This document shows, one piece after another, positions 62,060-64,000 of a stretch of DNA of 64,000 nucleotides. The notes under the pieces were generated by a model, which worked only from the letters and a program-made list of their open reading frames with translations, had not been told where the DNA came from and searched no databases. The DNA comes from JAGXRK01 sp963804005. Its GTDB lineage: Bacteria; Bacteroidota; Ignavibacteria; Ignavibacteriales; Ignavibacteriaceae. Position numbers and translations under genes: made by a program. The stretch is from assembly GCA_963804005.1 (NCBI GenBank), contig CAWDOP010000015.1, positions 59,428 through 123,427 of the forward strand, read 5' to 3'. Position 1 is the stretch's first letter, and each line of letters begins with the position of its first letter.

Positions 62060-62938
62060 ATGATGAAAAAGAGATCAATCCTGTTTATTGCCAGTATGCT
62101 TTTATCTGCTTGCTTCACAATTGGGATGGCTCAAGACGATATAATTCTTGATGCAGAATATTCTCCGCCTTCAGGAGAATCAAAAAACGTCGCTATTATG
62201 TTTTTAGGAGGATCTGATGGAGGTATGCCAAATAATAATGTTGAAAAATATACTGCAAAAGGATATCCCTGTTTCAAGGTCGGTTATTTCGGCACTGAGC
62301 ATACCCCCGGTCATCTGGAAATGATTCCTCTCGAATATTTTGAAAAAGCGATTAAGAGCTTTAAATCTCAACCGGAAGTTGGGAATAAGAAGATAGTCGT
62401 TTTTGGCGGCTCCAAAGGCGGAGAACTGGCTCTCTTGTTGGCTTCAAGGTATAAACAGATAGAAGGTGTTATTGCCAGAGTGCCAAGTTCTGTAGTTTTT
62501 CAAGGCATAGGCGGCCCTTTAAAAACATCAAGCTGGTCATATAAAGGCCACCCTGTTCCATTTGTTCCATATTACAAACCATTTGACTATAGTAAAGTAG
62601 TTAATAACCAATGGATTGATTTATACAAGCTATCAATTACACAGATCCATGCAGTCGAAAAAGCTTCGATTAAAGTTGAATGTATCAATGGCCCTATTCT
62701 TATATTAACCGGGAAAGAAGATAAAATGTGGCCTTCAAGTCAAATGGGTGAAATGATAATTAAAAGACTGAAAGAGAATAATTTTCCGCATAGGTATAAA
62801 CATGTTGCTTATGAAAATGCAGGACATTCATTAAATGAGAATGGCTTCTTGTGGGGTACCAAGGATGGCAATAAGAAAGCAAGAATTGATTCTGAAAAAA
62901 GAATTTTTGCCTTTCTGAGTAGATTATCCGAAAAGTAA
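62060..62938 (+). CDS. Exported alpha/beta hydrolase (BAAT-like thioesterase/esterase)
   Basis: 292 aa with Sec signal peptide ending near GMAQ; a lipobox is not evident. An AGGAAAAT Shine-Dalgarno precedes the start. The alpha/beta-hydrolase core shows the nucleophile elbow VFGGSKGGELAL (Ser), the acid Asp in LTGKEDKMWPSS and the His in NAGHSLNE. The layout with KTSSWSYKGHPVPFVPY is like the C-terminal domain of bile-acid-CoA:amino-acid N-acyltransferase-type hydrolases. The substrate is unknown. It is bounded by complementary GTTAGAGAT-type core sites, so it is an accessory cassette gene. Confidence 0.8.
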   Translation: MMKKRSILFIASMLLSACFTIGMAQDDIILDAEYSPPSGESKNVAIMFLGGSDGGMPNNNVEKYTAKGYPCFKVGYFGTEHTPGHLEMIPLEYFEKAIKSFKSQPEVGNKKIVVFGGSKGGELALLLASRYKQIEGVIARVPSSVVFQGIGGPLKTSSWSYKGHPVPFVPYYKPFDYSKVVNNQWIDLYKLSITQIHAVEKASIKVECINGPILILTGKEDKMWPSSQMGEMIIKRLKENNFPHRYKHVAYENAGHSLNENGFLWGTKDGNKKARIDSEKRIFAFLSRLSEK

Positions 62939-63017
62939 TATGAATAGCTACCTAGTCATTGGCATACTTGGAGTATTCTGAATGGTATACACATCACGCA
63001 ACGCTTTAGTGCCAATA

Positions 63018-63058
63018 ATCTCTAACCAGCCAATCAAGCGGACGCCGTTGTTATACCT
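63018..63058. other. Compact attC-like site between two cassettes
   Basis: It contains ATCTCTAAC (63018-63026, end of the hydrolase cassette), CAGCCAATCAAGCGGACGCC, and GTTATACCT (63050-63058, start of the next cassette). The 26-nt left half recurs at 63784 with 23 identical positions. The words TCAAGC and GGACGC resemble known attC arms. It is short for an attC. Confidence 0.65.
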
Positions 63059-63070
63059 CAAGAAAATATT

Positions 63071-63781
63071 ATGAAAGTTGAAAAATGGATACATATCAAT
63101 TATGAAGAAAATGACAAATGGTTATTTCCAATTTTCAATGCTATAAGAAAATCTTTAAAAATGTCTGATAATGATAAATTTGATAACAGTTTTACAGAAT
63201 TATCATATCATATTTCTACTCGTTTAGAGATGCTTCCAATAATTTACAAAAGATTAAATGAAGGATATAGTCTTATAATAGAGATTTGCAAAGAGCAAGT
63301 GAATATTGAGCATATTTCTTCGAAAACTAAGAATGGTTATGTTTTAGAAATTGGTGAAGAACTTACACACAAAATGTTAATTGATATAGATTCATTTCTT
63401 TTTGAGATGAATTCTTGCGTTGAACTCATTATTAAACTCATTGAGAAAATCTATTCTGTTCTTAGGATAAATGTTGAGAATATTAATGAGGAATTAATGA
63501 AAATGCTTCTAGAAAAGGGACAAGATAAGAAATGGTTTAAATTGTTGGATTCTGGTCGCAATTTTTTCACACACGATGGAACACCATTTTTTGCGATTGA
63601 TTATACCAATTCTTTAAAAGGGTATTATGACATCCTAATAATGAAGGAAAATTTGAAAGTATTTGATGATGTTAAAAAGTTTTATCGATTATCAGATTTT
63701 AATATTATTGCCGATGGATTCTATCATTCGAAAAATATTCTTGCTCAACATATTATTTTACTATGCCAGAATGTGAATTGA
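63071..63781 (+). CDS. Hypothetical 236-aa protein in a cassette
   Basis: 236 aa, no signal peptide or membrane segment, rich in Lys, Glu and Ile. Features include WIHINYEENDKWLFPIFNAI at the N-terminus and KLLDSGRNFFTHDGTPFFA near residue 160. I recognise no family. It is flanked by perfectly complementary 9-mers, GTTATACCT (63050) and AGGTATAAC (63781), and the stop codon overlaps the second one, so it forms a single-gene cassette. Function cannot be inferred. Confidence 0.7.
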   Translation: MKVEKWIHINYEENDKWLFPIFNAIRKSLKMSDNDKFDNSFTELSYHISTRLEMLPIIYKRLNEGYSLIIEICKEQVNIEHISSKTKNGYVLEIGEELTHKMLIDIDSFLFEMNSCVELIIKLIEKIYSVLRINVENINEELMKMLLEKGQDKKWFKLLDSGRNFFTHDGTPFFAIDYTNSLKGYYDILIMKENLKVFDDVKKFYRLSDFNIIADGFYHSKNILAQHIILLCQNVN

Positions 63782-63835
63782 GGTATAACCAGCAAATCAA
63801 CCGGACGCCTTTATTCATGCGGGTTTGGTGCTGTT
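63781..63835. other. attC-like site ending the 236-aa cassette
   Basis: AGGTATAAC (63781-63789) is complementary to the start of the same cassette. CAGCAAATCAACCGGACGCC follows, then GCGGGTTTGGTGCTGTTC, which pairs imperfectly back to the first arm, giving a folded site. The right-hand core is not obvious. Nothing coding is seen from here to the window end, apart from another inverted repeat at 63897. Confidence 0.6.
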
Positions 63836-63896
63836 CTTAAGTTTTGTGAAATAAACAACATTGCTGTTCGGCAGTAGTGTAATAAACTAAATTGTA

Positions 63897-63934
63897 GCAA
63901 ACAACGCTTGCTATTAAAGATAAGTATTGTTTGC
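63897..63934. repeat. Inverted repeat near the window end
   Basis: GCAAACAA (63897-63904) and TTGTTTGC (63927-63934) form an 8-bp perfect stem with a 22-nt loop. It may belong to a further cassette recombination site extending beyond the window edge. Confidence 0.45.
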
Positions 63935-64000
63935 ATAAACTTTGGCGTAGTTTGTAAATGCGGCATCCCAGTGTTGGGGCGCCGGTTATTTGCAAAGTCG

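Noticed and set aside
1..64000. Integron integrase, rRNA or tRNA genes
   Set aside because: I looked for a tyrosine recombinase and for tRNA/rRNA signatures on both strands and saw none; a covariance search would be needed to be certain for tRNA.

Overview
The window is AT-rich bacterial chromosome from a Gram-negative organism. It has Kdo and LPS-export genes (kdsA, kdsD, lptC, a large OstA-like lptA, lptB), a pst operon that contains its own porin, many lipoproteins with short lipoboxes, and FeoAB plus a Fur-family regulator. Gene style and protein flavour best fit the Bacteroidota/Chlorobi group, most likely Ignavibacteria. That placement is an inference, because no rRNA or tRNA gene is visible.

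Bases 1-23,473 hold an anaerobic purine (urate/xanthine) catabolism region resembling the E. coli yge-ygf cluster. The plus strand carries the end of a molybdenum hydroxylase, xdhC, ygfK, a single-chain 2Fe-2S/molybdenum hydroxylase of the selenium-dependent xanthine dehydrogenase type, and an uncharacterised 608-aa protein. A MobA-like cofactor nucleotidyltransferase lies on the minus strand. A six-gene minus-strand operon (21,832 to 14,068) encodes a 488-aa PLP enzyme, an allantoinase/hydantoinase-type amidohydrolase, SsnA, YgeY, YgeW and a threonine-synthase-like PLP enzyme. Upstream of it is a membrane protein overlapping a P-loop NTPase. No YgeX orthologue is present; the two PLP proteins are candidate replacements.

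A block of accessory genes (9,980-14,060: metalloprotease lipoprotein, serine hydrolase, metallo-beta-lactamase-fold lipoprotein, small unknown) splits the purine region. It has the architecture of integron cassettes without an integrase. Units begin with GTTANNN-type 9-10-mers and end with the exact reverse complement of their own start. The same rule holds for two more genes at 62,036-63,789, so the window carries two separate integrase-less cassette clusters.

Bases 23,791-39,485 hold a C69 peptidase, a degenerate SNF2-like ATPase with an Mrr-like tail and its small partner, feoA-feoB-fur, a broken PD40 gene, an M28 peptidase with a PDZ domain, YjbQ, a tyrosine phosphatase plus fructosamine-kinase-like pair, a double-FKBP lipoprotein, and a fragment of an M15 peptidase. 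Bases 39,488-44,411 carry an esterase and an operon ending in an AmgK-like kinase fused to a RapZ C-terminal domain followed by a MurU-like nucleotidyltransferase, probably for cell-wall sugar recycling. Bases 44,389-49,001 hold the Kdo/Lpt operon, including an unannotated 45-codon ORF exactly coupled between kdsA and kdsD.

Bases 49,203-55,735 hold a TetR regulator and the pst-phoU operon, preceded by a candidate Pho box and containing two foldback repeats. Bases 55,899-61,426 carry a tandem duplication of a 70-aa membrane protein plus sodium:solute symporter pair. Between the copies sits a small GIY-YIG nuclease gene flanked by two near-identical 86-bp palindromic repeats. No CRISPR array, rRNA or tRNA was seen.
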